Below, in pieces: positions 20,784-33,865 of a DNA stretch of 64,000 bases (position 1 is the first letter of the stretch; each line of letters opens with the position of its first letter). Made by a program: the position numbers and the translations under genes. Origin of the DNA: Fagopyrum homotropicum (taxonomy: Eukaryota > Streptophyta > Magnoliopsida > Caryophyllales > Polygonaceae). The notes under the pieces were generated by a model. It did not search any database. It was given only the letters and a program-made list of their open reading frames with translations, and was not told where the DNA came from. The stretch covers positions 119,582,242 to 119,646,241 of the forward strand of contig BSWB01000006.1 in the NCBI GenBank assembly GCA_033239125.1. The letters run 5' to 3'.

Positions 20784-22600
20784 TGTTACGTCTAGGAATA
20801 GATGTGCACGCAATAAGTCTTATATTTATACTCGTTATAATTATCCTAACTCCTAGCGAACCCGCAGTGTACGGGACGTTTGTAGAAAGGTAAGTATTCC
20901 GAGGTCGAACACAAAGACTAAGGTGAAATCGAGTCAAGCAATGATCAAAAGTAGTGTAAATCTAGACTAAGATAAGGTGAGGAACAAAGAAAATGGAAAA
21001 CACAATGTTTTTGTTGGTTTTTGTGGTGATTAAACAAAGATCACAAGTCAAGCAAAGTAATAAAACAACTAACAAAGTAAGCTAGCAAACGAGTAAGCAA
21101 CACAAAGCACAAGTGTGTGATCAAAAGAGGAAAGTAGATTCTAGAGGTCAAGATTTCCGGTTATGGCATTGGATTCAAGGTTCTAAAGATTCTAAGGACA
21201 AGCTGCGGTGTTTGGGAAAGAATGTTTCGCTAATGGAAGCAATTACCGGGTAGGTCTCTCACTTCACTAATCCCGCATCAAACTCCTATTACCGGGTAAG
21301 TCTCTAGGGGTTAGAGTAAGGAATTCCACACAAACTAGATACTACTTAAGGGTAACCCTCTCCTTACCGGGTAAGTCTCGGAATAGGGAAATCTCAAGCA
21401 ATAATCCTAGCACACTCAATCCAATAGCGGCTTATGAGGCTCACTACTACCTAGCATTCATCATCTTAGGTATCTAAGATCGGAAATCATCGGGTAGATC
21501 TCTTCCCTCACTTAGGTTGGTAGCATTAGGTGATTCTAAGCTAAATTAGGCTTAATAAACACTAGGATTTAAACAACCAAGGACCCCAACATGCAGATTC
21601 ATCATTTAAAGAGCAACAGGAGAATAAATCGGGCTGTTCTACAGATAAATCGGCCGATTTATCTGATGAACAGGTCGATTTTTCTTCCTGGGGTGGGTTT
21701 CGTGCGTACAAATCATCCTAAACTGACATATAAGTCCATCCTATCATCACCCAAGCCATAACCATCAATCCATCACTCTAAAATCACAAGAAATTAGCCA
21801 CTAATATGCATATCAAGATCCGAAATCATCAAACAAGCATACATGGTATTCATAGATGAGTAATGAAAGATGAGTAAGCAAAATCAATAAATCTCAGCCA
21901 AATCCAAGTTGTACCAAGACTTACAAACTCTAAAATGAAGATGCAAAACGTTCTTAACAATCCTTGCAATTAGTTCTTCAATCCAAGTCTACAAAATCAC
22001 TCAAAATCACTCTTAGAATGGTCTTCTTGTTCTTCCTTCAATCCTTGGGAGCTTTTCTTCTTCTCCAATCCTCTTCCAAGATCCAATGAGCTGTCAATGA
22101 GAGTGTGAGAGAGGAGAGATGCTCAGCAACCACCTGAGGGACCACTTATATTCTCCACCAAGAGCAAGGACGGACAAGAGATCGTGGGACACGTGGCTTA
22201 AGCTGTCAAAGCCTCAAAAATCGACCCAGTGGACAAAAATCGGCCGATTTAAATGCTTGCTGGTCCGATTTTCTTCAGCAGAAAGGTGTTATGCTCATTT
22301 AGCCATGAGTTGATCCATTGCTCGCACCAATAGTGGTCTTTGTGTCCTTTGTTGCTCCAATTATGCTCCTCCAAAGCTTTGGATGTGTACCATCATGAGG
22401 CTTGGCCCTCAAATGTATCGATTAACGTCCAATAGATCCCCGAATTACCTACAAAACCGATAAAAGGTAGTGTAGACGTCTTTTCTAGAAATGTGCGTGA
22501 ATTGAGCGAAGACGTCATGAATCAATGCCAAAACTTGCACGAATGAATGAGAAATCTATCTAAGTGACTACCTAATCCTAAGTCATAAATCGTGTTATCA
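20784..22600 (-). repeat. Element B 3' LTR
   Basis: Plus strand starts TGTTACGTCTAGGAATAGATG and ends CGTGTTATCA. Unlike element A, its end has no doubled terminal sequence. It carries the TTACCGGGTAAGTCTC words and an ATAAATCGGCCGATTTAT palindrome at about 21645-21662. Confidence 0.92.
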
Positions 22601-24424
22601 AAATACCCCATACTTAAGGTTTGCTCGTCCCCGAGCAAATTCTCAACTATAGACTAAGAGATGACATGATTTATGTATGCAGAAAAAAATGTCAAAATCT
22701 TTTTGGAGTTGTGCTTCTAATATTGGATCACCTTCATAGTCATGTTTCATGGCAATGGACAAGCAATCGTGTATCAAATAAATGAAAGCATGGAAAGACA
22801 ATTACACTTAACTTGATAGCATACAATGAAGTGTAAAGATGAAGAAGTCAAGATGATCATGAGCATATCCAATCTAAATCACTTAGTCTTACACACATGC
22901 AAGTAGGTCATAAGGACTTGTGAAATAGAAGGCCAAGAAACGTTGTGATTAGGCGGGAATTTTCTAGGCTATGTGGTGCTAATCCGGGAAAGGAACTAAA
23001 CAACCACAACTTCACATTTCTTTTATCAACTTCCCCCAAGTGTATATTTTTCTTCATTTTCTTTTCTTTCTTTTATTTTTGAGACAATGGCATTGGTGTG
23101 CAAAAGCCGAAACCTTGGTGATTAGCCATTCTCGGGCTTTTTCTAATTTTTCGAGATGCATCCACACCGGGCACACATACCAAAGCTCGTTAGGATTATT
23201 GGTTTATTTGACTTTGGCAAGGCACCAACACCCGATTATGCGAAGTGTACCGAGTTACTTGTCATTTAAACCAACGTCCCCAAACCTATATTTTTGTCTA
23301 CACCTTCACAACAAATTCAGCATTCTATTCATGGCATTCTTTCATCAACACCTTCACCCCACACTTGCTTTTCACACACATCAACACACTAGCATGCTCC
23401 TATTCCCGGATGGGTCAAAAGAGGTCAATTTATATCAATTGAGGTGCTCAAACAACGTGATCAAGATAAGAAGTAGAGAAAGATGAATTGCCTCATTCAT
23501 TCCTAGATGATGTGCAAGAACTAGCATGCGATTTCGATTTTCAATACTCAATTCAATCAAGGCAAACATTCATGATCACAATTCATTCATGGGATTCAAG
23601 AGAAGTACTTCATGTCCACATATGCATTCATCAATTTAACACATAAGGCCATCCATAGCCAATCCACAAGACAAGGTTCAATCATTAGGGTCATATCCAA
23701 GCCTTAGAAGCACTAAAATTTTTAAAATTTTCTGAATTTTTTTTGATTTTTCAAAATATGTATGTTCAATGCAAGACATAATGAAACATGTGACAAAATT
23801 AAACTATCCTAGATGCTAATCATGCAAGTGATCATGAAAACCCCACCCCATATTTAGAAACACATTGTCCCCAATGTGTAAACTAAATAAAGAAGTGAAA
23901 GAGAGTCCTCACAATGTAAAATTGGTGATGCTTTGGTATTTCGGTTCACATTGAATGATGATGGTGGATGATCGATCAAGGATGGTAGAGAGCTCTTGAT
24001 GTTCGTTATGATGTCGGAACCCGCGCTTGGCATCGCAAGCCGTCCAAGTTCCACGTCCGCTCCACCCATGCTTGATTGGAGATCATCACTTTCCCTTGTA
24101 CAGAGGAAAAATCGCCCCATAGCCCAGGAAAATCGGCCGATTTATTGATGAACAGGCCGATTTTTCTGGGTGCTTTCCTCTTCGTCCATGTGCTTGGATC
24201 TTGTTCCTTCAACCATTCCATGAGGCCTTCACATGACCTCCAACATCTCATAACTCGTGACAATCAACAAGATCTAGCACCCAAAAACACAAAAGAAGAA
24301 CAAAGCACACCAAGAGTGAGATTAAACAAAGGCAAGAAAAACACAAGGAAAAATATATACCAATGGGTTGCCTCCCATTAAGCGCTTCTTTAAGGTCATT
24401 AGCTTGACCAAATTTAGGAGCGTT

Positions 24425-26029
24425 TCAATCGAGGTGAAGCGGGGCAATCACTTCCACCGGGGCTTCCGGGATGTACTTCTTCAATCGATGCCCATTCACC
24501 TTGAAGTTACCACAATGATCTCCTCCTATCTCCACCGCTCCATGAGGAAAGACCTTCTTCACCACATATGGCCCGGTCCATCTTGATTTGAGCTTTCCGG
24601 GGAAGAGCCGCAGCCTCGAGTTGAAGAGAAGGACAAGGTCGCCTTCACTCAACTCCTTTGGGATGATCCTCTTATCATGCCATCGCTTGGTTCTCTCCTT
24701 GTAAATCCGAGCATTCTCATATGCATCCAACCGGATCTCCTCAAGGGCGTTCATGTCTAGCAACTGCTTTTCTCCGGCCTCCTTGAGATCAAAATTTAGC
24801 CACCTTATAGCCCAATATGCTCGATGCTCCATCTCTACCGGAAGGTGGCAAGACTTTCCATAGACCAACTTGTAAGGAGTGGTGCCAATTGGTGTTTTGA
24901 AGGCGGTCCTATATGCCCACAAGGCATCATCGAGCTTCATAGCCCAATCTTTTCTCGTCCTTGATACCGTCTTCTCAAGAATGGCCTTGATCTCCCGGTT
25001 GGAGATCTCTACTTGGCCACTAGTTTGGGGATGGTAAGGTGTTGCCACCTTATGAGTCACCCCATACTTGGCCAAAAGTGCTCCAAAATTCCTATTGGTG
25101 AAGTGCTTCCCTCCATCGCTTATGATCACCCTAGGTGTTCCAAACCTAGGAAAGATCACTCGGTTGAAGAACCGCACCAAAACCTTGGCGTCATTAGTAG
25201 GAGAGGCGATCGCCTCCACCCATCTTGAAACATAGTCCACCGCCAATAGGATGTAGAGGTTGTCACATGAAGAAGGGAATGGCCCCATGAAGTCCACACC
25301 CCATACATCAAATATTTCCACCTCTTGTATGTTGTTCAAGGGCATCTCATTTCTCCTTGAGATGTTGCCCGTCCTTTGGCAAGCATCACAAGCTACCACA
25401 AAGCCTTGCACGTCCTTGAACAAACTTGGCCAAAAGAAGCCCGATTGTAGCACTTTCGCACATGTCTTGTGTGCACTAGCATGCCCTCCACATGGCAAGG
25501 AATGACAATGGCGGATCACACTCTCCACCTCATCCTCCGGTATGCATCTTCTAAACATCCCATCCGGCCCTCTTTTGAACAAAAGTGGCTCGCTCCAATA
25601 GTAATGCCTCACATCTTTGAAGAACTTCTTCCTTTGGGCATATGTCAAACCGGGAGGCACTTCCTCACACACTAGGTAGTTCACAATGTCGGCAAACCAT
25701 GGCTCGCTTCCTCTAGACACTTGGAACAAGCATTCCTCCACCATTTGCAATTGCTCATCCCGGAATGAGTCATCAATCGGGATGTCATCTCTCTCAAGCT
25801 CTATCGGTGGGAGTCTACTAAGATGATCCGCCACGGAGTTCTCGGATCCCTTCTTGTCCCGGATTTCCAAGTCAAACTCTTGAAGAAGAAGGATCCACCG
25901 AATCAACCTAGGCTTGGCATCCTTCTTGGTAAGTAGATAACGGATCGCAGCATGATCCGTATAAACTATGACCTTCGCTCCAACAAGGTATGACCGAAAC
26001 TTCTCAAAGGCATACACTACCGCTAGCAA
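24425..26029 (-). pseudogene. pol: Element B pol remnant: end of RNase H and integrase
   Basis: A 534-residue frame, very similar to residues 460-992 of element A pol. It starts inside RNase H (LAVVYAFEKFRSYLVG) at a TTG rather than an ATG and includes TDHAAIRYLL, NSVADHLSRL, the integrase zinc region (GGHASAHKT, CDACQRTGNISR), the D,D,E core (VDFMGPF, SDGGKHF, GQVEISNREIK) and the C-terminal region. The integrase part has no stop, which fits a recent deletion. With no start codon and no gag, it is not expected to be made. Confidence 0.88.
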
Positions 26030-26152
26030 CTCTTCCTACCGGCCATCTCTTTCTCTTTTCGAATGCTCTTGGATCTAGATCTAAGGGTTTTCTCCGGTTC
26101 GGGATCGAATGGAGCTAAATCCTTGCCACGAGATCTTCGCATACACCTAAAG
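26030..26152 (-). pseudogene. Element B gag start joined to the RNase H remnant
   Basis: Sequence matching the beginning of element A gag (MRRSRGKDLAPFDPEP to MAGR) is fused at about 26033-26038 to the RNase H coding sequence. The join is out of frame: the gag frame reads MAGRKSC and stops. A few bases of shared sequence (TTC/TCCT) at the breakpoints suggest microhomology or slippage. Confidence 0.75.
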
Positions 26153-26259
26153 AGTAAGAGATGTCCTGAAAAGCAAAGACACACACCAAAGAGAGATCAA
26201 AAGCAACAAGAAAGATCTACACTACAAACAATCACAAATTAGACTCAATCTAGACCTAG

Positions 26260-26277
26260 TCCCCGGCAACGGCGCCA
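26260..26277 (-). other. Element B primer-binding site, tRNA-Asp
   Basis: TCCCCGGCAACGGCGCCA on the plus strand, identical to the site in element A, six bases from the 5' LTR. Confidence 0.92.
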
Positions 26278-26283
26278 AAAACT

Positions 26284-28100
26284 TGTTACGTCTAGGAATA
26301 GATGTGCACGCAATAAATCTTAAATTTATACTCGTTATAATTATCCTAACTCCTAGCGAACCCGCAGTGTACAGGACGTTTGTAGAAAGGTAAGTATTCC
26401 GAGGTCGAACACAAAGACTAAGGTGAAATCGAGTCAAGCAATGATCAAAAGTAGTGTAAATCTAGACTAAGATAAGGTGAGGAACAAAGAAAATGGAAAA
26501 CACAATGTTTTTGTTGGTTTTTGTGGTGATTAAACAAAGATCACAAGTCAAGCAAAGTAATAAAACAACTAACAAAGTAAGCTAGCAAACGAGTAAGCAA
26601 CACAAAGCACAAGTGTGTGATCAAAAGAGGAAAGTAGATTCTAGAGGTCAAGATTTCCGGTTATGGCATTGGATTCAAGGTTCTAAAGATTCTAAGGACA
26701 AGCTGCGGTGTTTGGGAAAGAATGTTTCGCTAATGGAAGCAATTACCGGGTAGGTCTCTCACTTCACTAATCCCGCATCAAACTCCTATTACCGGGTAAG
26801 TCTCTAGGGGTTAGAGTAAGGAATTCCACACAAACTAGATACTACTTAAGGGTAACCCTCTCCTTACCGGGTAAGTCTCGGAATAGGGAAATCTCAAGCA
26901 ATAATCCTAGCACACTCAATCCAATAGCGGCTTATGAGGCTCACTACTACCTAGCATTCATCATCTTAGGTATCTAAGATCGGAAATCATCGGGTAGATC
27001 TCTTCCCTCACTTAGGTTGGTAGCATTAGGTGATTCTAAGCTAAATTAGGCTTAATAAACACTAGGATTTAAACAACCAAGGACCCCAACATGCAGATTC
27101 ATCATTTAAAGAGCAACAGGAGAATAAATCGGGCTGTTCTACAGATAAATCGGCCGATTTATCTGATGAACAGGTCGATTTTTCTTCCTGGGGTGGGTTT
27201 CGTGCGTACAAATCATCCTAAACTGACATATAAGTCCATCCTATCATCACCCAAGCCATAACCATCAATCCATCACTCTAAAATCACAAGAAATTAGCCA
27301 CTAATATGCATATCAAGATCCGAAATCATCAAACAAGCATACATGGTATTCATAGATGAGTAATGAAAGATGAGTAAGCAAAATCAATAAATCTCAGCCA
27401 AATCCAAGTTGTACCAAGACTTACAAACTCTAAAATGAAGATGCAAAACGTTCTTAACAATCCTTGCAATTAGTTCTTCAATCCAAGTCTACAAAATCAC
27501 TCAAAATCACTCTTAGAATGGTCTTCTTGTTCTTCCTTCAATCCTTGGGAGCTTTTCTTCTTCTCCAATCCTCTTCCAAGATCCAATGAGCTGTCAATGA
27601 GAGTGTGAGAGAGGAGAGATGCTCAGCAACCACCTGAGGGACCACTTATATTCTCCACCAAGAGCAAGGACGGACAAGAGATCGTGGGACACGTGGCTTA
27701 AGCTGTCAAAGCCTCAAAAATCGACCCAGTGGACAAAAATCGGCCGATTTAAATGCTTGCTGGTCCGATTTTCTTCAGCAGAAAGGTGTTATGCTCATTT
27801 AGCCATGAGTTGATCCATTGCTCGCACCAATAGTGGTCTTTGTGTCCTTTGTTGCTCCAATTATGCTCCTCCAAAGCTTTGGATGTGTACCATCATGAGG
27901 CTTGGCCCTCAAATGTATCGATTAACGTCCAATAGATCCCCGAATTACCTACAAAACCGATAAAAGGTAGTGTAGACGTCTTTTCTAGAAATGTGCGTGA
28001 ATTGAGCGAAGACGTCATGAATCAATGCCAAAACTTGCACGAATGAATGAGAAATCTATCTAAGTGACTACCTAATCCTAAGTCATAAATCGTGTTATCA
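26284..28100 (-). repeat. Element B 5' LTR
   Basis: Same length as its partner. The differences seen by eye are at about 26318, 26324 and 26375 against 20818, 20824 and 20875. Contains the same palindrome near 27145-27162 and TTACCGGGTAAGTCTC words at corresponding places. Confidence 0.92.
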
Positions 28101-28441
28101 AAACTGTATGAAGCTATGCTTGAAATTTCCTGTCATTGAACTACTGAAGCAACTCGACACTTCGACAGACGAGTAAACAACAACTCCTGAGTATTGTGGC
28201 TTTTATTGGATGATTGTGGAATTTGTGGTTAAATGTAATAGTTTGATTCATTGATCAAATATTTATATTTGAGACTGAGTTAGTGCTTCTGGTGCTTGTG
28301 CTTTGTGCTTTGTGCAGAGAATAGTAAACAACAACTATGCTTGAAATACACGTTGTAGAGAAGTTTCCACAAACACCCTCTTACACAGCAGCAGCAGCAC
28401 AAACTAGCCCTTGTCATTTGAAACAACGATAGCTAATTGAA
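28101..28441. other. Spacer between element B and LINE-1
   Basis: Begins with the AAACT duplication and ends with TAATTGAA (28434-28441), the proposed LINE-1 target duplication. Short words repeat inside it: ATGCTTGAAAT near 28115 and 28337, AGTAAACAACAACT near 28171 and 28324. No open frame of note. May be the 5' leader or intron of the hAT gene that resumes at 33845. Confidence 0.5.
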
Positions 28442-28613
28442 GAGAAGTTTTACGATCCGCATTCTCCATCTGGGATGTTGAACGCTCTCTTTTGATATTC
28501 CCTGCTCCTGACCACCACGGCCTTCCGGCCACCAGGCCCACCTGTGAGGCTCCCCAGCCTCACCCCCAACCCCTCCGAGGTTACCCAGCCTACCCCCACC
28601 CCCTCTGACCACT

Positions 28614-30256
28614 ATGGGGGGTAAAAACCGCTCCAAAAAGCTATCCATCAAGCTCTCCGACCTCCACAAAGGCACATCTAGCATCACACCGCCATCTCCA
28701 AATCACCCACCCAGCCCTTATGAGACCATCCCGGAAGACCTCATACGCTCCAACAACCTCCGACTCTCCAAACCACCACCTACACCATCTCCTTCCCTCC
28801 ATTCCGACGCACTATTTCCCCCTGTCCCCATCACCCCTAAAAGATGGGAGAAGCTCACCGGCAGCGACCTTACCTGCCCCCGCCGACCCAGTAAACACCA
28901 CCAACCCACTCCCAGCTACTCCGGAGGTTTGCACACCAACTGCTGGTCGCACACTTTCCCCCGCCTTGCACGACCTCCACCCTATCGAAGCTCTAGAACA
29001 AAACGACACTACCTGCATGGCCACTGGAGACTTATCACCTCCCCCTCGCATTAAATGATAACCTGCCCACGGATGAACCTGGACACTCCGACACCGCCTT
29101 TTCAGCTCCTTATTCCCCAAAGGTCTCTTTCAAAGAAGCCCTCATTAATGATCTCTCTTGGGACCACGTCCCCTTGTCCTTTTCCCCAGGGCACGATGAC
29201 GGCACTGTGCGCTTCTCTGCTGAGGATGTCTCTGACGCTACCTCCAAGTGGAATCTTTCCCTTGTAGGTTTCCCTCTCGGCAGTCCCCTAGGCTTCCAAA
29301 AAATGTGCTCATTCTCTTCCAACACTTGGAACTCTATCTCCCAGCCCAAGATTCTCAAAAATGATAACGGTATTTACGTGTTCCATTTCAAGTCGGAAGA
29401 TGACCTCATCACCATCTTACAAGGCAGCCCTTGGATCATAAACGGCACCGTCTCTCTCCTACTCAAACGTTGGAAGCATGGCCTGGCGCTTGACTATTCA
29501 AGTCTCGAATCCATCCCTATTTGGGCTACACTTCACAACCTCGACTATCGCTTCTGGTCACAACACATGCTTAGCAAGATTGGCTCCGTCATCGGTATAC
29601 CCTTACTTACTGACTCATGCTCTGCAAACCAGGATCGGCTTGGATTTGCAAGGATTCTCGTTGAAGTGCAAGCCACAAAGCCCCTCACGCGTGAAGTCTC
29701 CCTCATAGGACCTGATGGTGTCACCTTATACCAAAAGGTTACCTACGACTGGCTGCCTGAACATTCTCCAGAAAGCAATCTCTTTGGTCACAAATGCACA
29801 ACAACCAAACCTGGCACCACCACTACCACAAAACCACGACCAAGACCAAGGAAAAGACCTACCCCTCGCCCATCTAGGGACCCAGGCCCAATCCTGCCCA
29901 CACCTCACGAGTCCCTCCGCATTCAAAAACCCCCACCCCTCTACTTCCCCAGGCCGCCAACTACATCTCAAAACAATCACCACCATACTATCCAAACACA
30001 TGCTAACACCAACCCCATTGTTACATTGCAGCGCCATGCTGTCGTTACAACAGTCAATCCTGCTCATGCTGATATCACCACTGTCAACCCCGCTCATGCG
30101 GTCGTTACCACTGTCAACCCCGCTCACCTGGAAGGCCCTAAGCAGTGCATTCCCCACCCTCCCTCTGTTGACCTTTGCACTGATAACCCAGGAAACACCC
30201 AAACCCCTAACCCACTGGTCCCACCCCCCCTCAGGAACTTGATCTCACCCCGGTAA
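28614..30256 (+). pseudogene. LINE-1 ORF1, DUF4283-type nucleic-acid-binding protein, two frameshifts
   Basis: Starts at ATG 28614 (MGGKNRSKKLSIKLSDLHKG), with a Pro/Ser-rich N-terminal part. The frame changes near 28875 and again near 29045. From about 29100 (KVSFKEALINDLSWDHVPL) it reads a DUF4283 domain with WNLSLVGFPLGSPLGF, FHFKSEDDLITILQGSPW and LLLKRWKHGL, followed by IPIWATLHNLDYRFW and VTYDWLPE. The usual CCHC knuckle after YDW is degenerate (FGHKC remains without the paired cysteines). The C-terminal tail is Pro/Thr-rich with short TTVNPAHA repeats near 30050-30125. In active elements this protein binds the LINE RNA. Confidence 0.75.
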
Positions 30257-30301
30257 CCCTTGCAAGCACCAAGGTTGCTTGCAATTCCGCTAAAGACCCC
30301 A

Positions 30302-33300
30302 ATGAATCTAAACATTTGCGCCTGGAACGTTAGAGGTCTTAACCACCCTAACAAGCACAGGGCAGTTCGCGACTTGGTTAAGAGCCAAAACCTGGATGTA
30401 ATAGCACTCATTGAAACCAAACTACATGTTGATAAGATGAAGAAGCTAAGCTCGCTTCTACCTTCATGGGAACACCTCTCAAACTACTCTGATGTTTACA
30501 AATGCCGGATTTGGATCTGGTGGAACCCGCTCACTACCCACCTCTCGCCCATCCTCTCAAACGATCAACTCATCCACACCCATATAACCAATGCCATCGG
30601 GCTCACCAATAGCAACTCACCTCCCCTGGCATGCTCCTTTGTCTACGCTCACAATGATATAAACGAGCGAACTCCTCTCTGGGATTGTATCTCCACTATA
30701 CACCTCCTCAACTCAAACACCCCCTGGGCTTTACTTGGTGATTTCAACACATACCTCTCCCCGGATGAGAAGCTCTCCATGCACCCGTCACCTCACCTTC
30801 AACCCTCCCTGGAGCTTACAAACTGCTTCTCTAGCCTCTCCTTGACGGACCATGTTTACTCAGGTTGCAAACTCACCTGGAATAATAAGCGATCGGACTC
30901 GAGAATCTGGTGCAAACTCGACAGGATCGTCATTAACCACTCTTGGGCCAGTCACTACCTTCTCTCCACAGCCTTCTTTGCTAACCCTAGTATCTCGGAT
31001 CACTCTCCGGGTATACTCTCTCTAAAGCCTTCAAACCGGCCTCCTTGACGCCAGTTTCGTTTCAACAATACTTGGATCTCTCACGAACAATTCTCCTCCA
31101 CCGTAGCACAAGCCTGGACATCCACAATACAACATCAGCACCAAGATAACTCAAGCATACAATCCCTCCACCGCAAACTCAACACACTCAAACCCCTACT
31201 TAGGAAATTTCCGAATGAGTCCCTGGAGACCCTCAACTCAACAATCGAAAGCCTCAAGCAAAGCCTTGCCACTATCCAGACGCGTCTCCAAGGCTCCCCC
31301 CTTGACACGACCATCATTGAGCTTGAAAGACAAACCACTCGTGACCTGAACTCAAAAATGTTCTCCCTCCGTACCACCATTGCTTAACTCTCCAAAGCTA
31401 ATTGGGCTAAATATGGGGACCAATGCACCGCATATTTCTTCAAATCCATAACCGTTCGGAAGGCCTCAAACTCGATACTATCCCTCTTGGATCCCCTAAA
31501 TCTCGGAAAAGGCCCCTCACTGGATCCTAACCATATCTCTTCCATACTCATTTGTCACTTCTCAACCATCCTCAACCCACAACACCACCCAAACCCGCAT
31601 AACCTCTACCCAAATTGCCCACTACCCTGCATCACTCGACAAGACATGAACTTGCTCAGCGAGGCGGTTACAAAAGATGAAATCAAAACTGCCCTATTTA
31701 GTATTGGAGATGCGAAAGCCCCTGGACCGGACGGTTTCAACAGCCTATTCTACAAGTCCTCATGGAGTATCACTGGCGATGCTTTCACCGAAGTCATCCT
31801 TGAGTTCTTTAATTGCGGCAAGCTTGACCCCATGGTCAACCACACTTCCATCTCCTTGGTCGCCAAAAAGCCAAATCCCACTCTCCCCGGTGACTACAGG
31901 CCCATTTCTTGCTGCAATACCACCTACAAGGTCATTGCAAAAATTCTGGCTTCAAGATTAAATGATATCCTTCCCTCTATCATTGGTCGCTACCAAGGCG
32001 CCTTTGTTCGCGGAAGATCTATAAAGCACAACATATTACTATGTCATGAGATCTTCAAACGCTATAGCCAGCGACATACCTCTCCAAGATGTGCAATCAA
32101 GATTGATATAACCAAGGCCTTTGACACAATCGACCATCGTTTCATCATTCACTCACTTGCTAGAATGGGCTTTCCCCCTCACTTCATCAAGCTCATTGAT
32201 GCCTGTATCTCCTGCCCCTCCTACTCCATTAACCTCAATGGTGCCCTCTGTGGACTCTTTAAAGGCTCCAGGGGTCTCCGTCAAGGATGCCCTCTCTCCC
32301 TCCCCCCCTCTTCATCATTGCCCTGGAGACCCTCTCCTCCATGATCAACATAAACACTTCCTCTCCTGACTTCAACATCCACCCAAAATGCTCCACCCCC
32401 CGAATCACCCACCTTTGTTTTGCTGACGATTTGCTAATGTTTTACAGGGCTGACACTATCTCAATTGACATCCTGATGAAGACCTTAGCTCATTTTGGTA
32501 CTTACAGTGGTCTTGTCCTGAACCCCAGCAAGTCCTCTATCATTCTTGGAGGGCTCTCTCCTCAGGCCTGCGACCACATCACCCTCTCCTCTGGGCTCAA
32601 ACAACAGCACCTCCCATTCACCTATCTCGGCGTTCCTATTGGGAGCAAAAAACATAGCCTCAGAGAGTTCCTTCCGCTCATCACAAAGATCACCAACAAA
32701 ATCAACTCCTGGACCGCTCGGAATCTTTCTTATGCTGGTAGAAAACAAATCATCTCCTCCATCCTCCAATCATTACACTTCTACTGGTGCGCGGTCCTTC
32801 CCATCCCCCACTGCGCCGTCCTGAAGATCAACCGGCTCCTCCGCTCGTTCCTCTGGTCCGGGAAAGATGCTTGTCCTCGCTCCCTCGTGGCCTGGAAGCT
32901 CATTTGTTCTCCATGTAACGAGGGCGGCCTTGGCTTCAAAGAACTGCTTTCCTGGAACAAGTCCTGCCTCGCGAAGCTTATTTTTGAACTCAACCATACC
33001 CCCCCATCCACTAACCTCTGGACTGACTGGATTCACCACAACATCCTTCATGACCACTCCATATGGACCACAAGACCTAACCCCAGACATAGCTACACCT
33101 GGAACACAATCCTCAAGATCAGGAATGACATACTTAACCATACCACTGCCACTCAGTTCATTACCAACACAACTAGGGCCGACGCCTCATATTCTACCTC
33201 CGCTGGCTACTCATTCTTCAAATCCTCTGATGGTACAAATCTCGTCCCAACTACCTACACCTACGGGATCATCTGGAGGGGTCTCAACACCCCAAGAAGT

Positions 33301-33771
33301 AGCTTCATCTCCTGGATTGCTAGCCATCAGCGCCTCCCCACCCTCACCAAGCTGAATGACTGGAATCTTGTCCCTGACAACACCTGCAAACTGTGCGGGA
33401 ACCACCCTGAAGACGAAGAGCATCTTTTCAACCACTGTAGTTACTCCACCCTCGTCCTCGACCTTATTGCTCGCTGGTCCCTTACTGCTCACCCCTACCC
33501 TTACAGTGGTGACCTATGGACCTGGCTCAGCACCCAGCAACCCTCGCGTCAGGACCTCATCGCCCACATCAGAATCTCATCGATCACAAACTTCATCTAC
33601 TACACTTGGCATGCCCGGAACGACCTCATCTACAACAACCACTTCATCCACCCAACCACTACTGCACACAATGCTATTCGTGCAACTAAGAACTTTGCCT
33701 CCGCAAATTGGAAAGACAGATCCCACGAATCGATTATGTGGTCCAAGAGACTTGGCATCCACCTCACATAA
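30302..33771 (+). pseudogene. LINE-1 ORF2: AP endonuclease and reverse transcriptase, broken
   Basis: Starts 45 nt after ORF1 with MNLNICAWNVRGLNHPNKHR. The endonuclease domain has IALIETKL, LLGDFNTYLSPDEK and ISDHSPG. After stops TGA at 31046-31048 and TAA at 31385-31387 the same frame continues (NWAKYGDQCTAYFFKSI) into the reverse transcriptase: DAKAPGPDGFNSLFYKSSW, LPGDYRPISCCNTTYK, IKIDITKAFDTIDH, RGLRQGCPLS. A frame change in the C-run near 32300 follows, then CFADDLLMFYRAD with both catalytic Asp, AGRKQIISSILQSL and a zf-RVT-type C-terminus (CKLCGNHPEDEEHLFNHC). No RNase H domain. Both premature stops fit C-to-T changes. Inactive. Confidence 0.85.
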
Positions 33772-33865
33772 CTTCTCTCCCCCTATCTCTCACTTCCCCA
33801 ACTAAGAACTGTACCTCTCATTCTTTGAGATTAATGTAATTGAATACTGAATTCAATGTGCAGAT

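Larger units (their letters stand above)
20784..28100 (-). mobile_element. Element B: deleted Athila-like retrotransposon
   Basis: A relative of element A, on the same strand, with 1,817-bp LTRs (20784-22600 and 26284-28100) and AAACT duplicated at 20779-20783 and 28101-28105. I saw only three LTR-LTR differences, so the insertion is very recent. Internally, sequence matching element A from about 13961 to 18019 is missing: nearly all of gag, protease, reverse transcriptase and the start of RNase H. It cannot make its own proteins, but keeps LTRs, primer site, stem-loop and the start of gag, so it could in principle be moved by a relative. Confidence 0.93.
28442..33836 (+). mobile_element. LINE-1: full-length but mutated plant L1-type retrotransposon
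   Basis: Contains ORF1 (DUF4283-like RNA-binding protein) and ORF2 (endonuclease, reverse transcriptase, zf-RVT) in normal order. TAATTGAA at 28434-28441 and again at 33837-33844 is a plausible 8-bp target duplication. It has no poly(A) tail. Its plus strand is C-rich compared with the AT-rich neighbours. Several frameshifts and stops show it is inactive. Confidence 0.8.
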
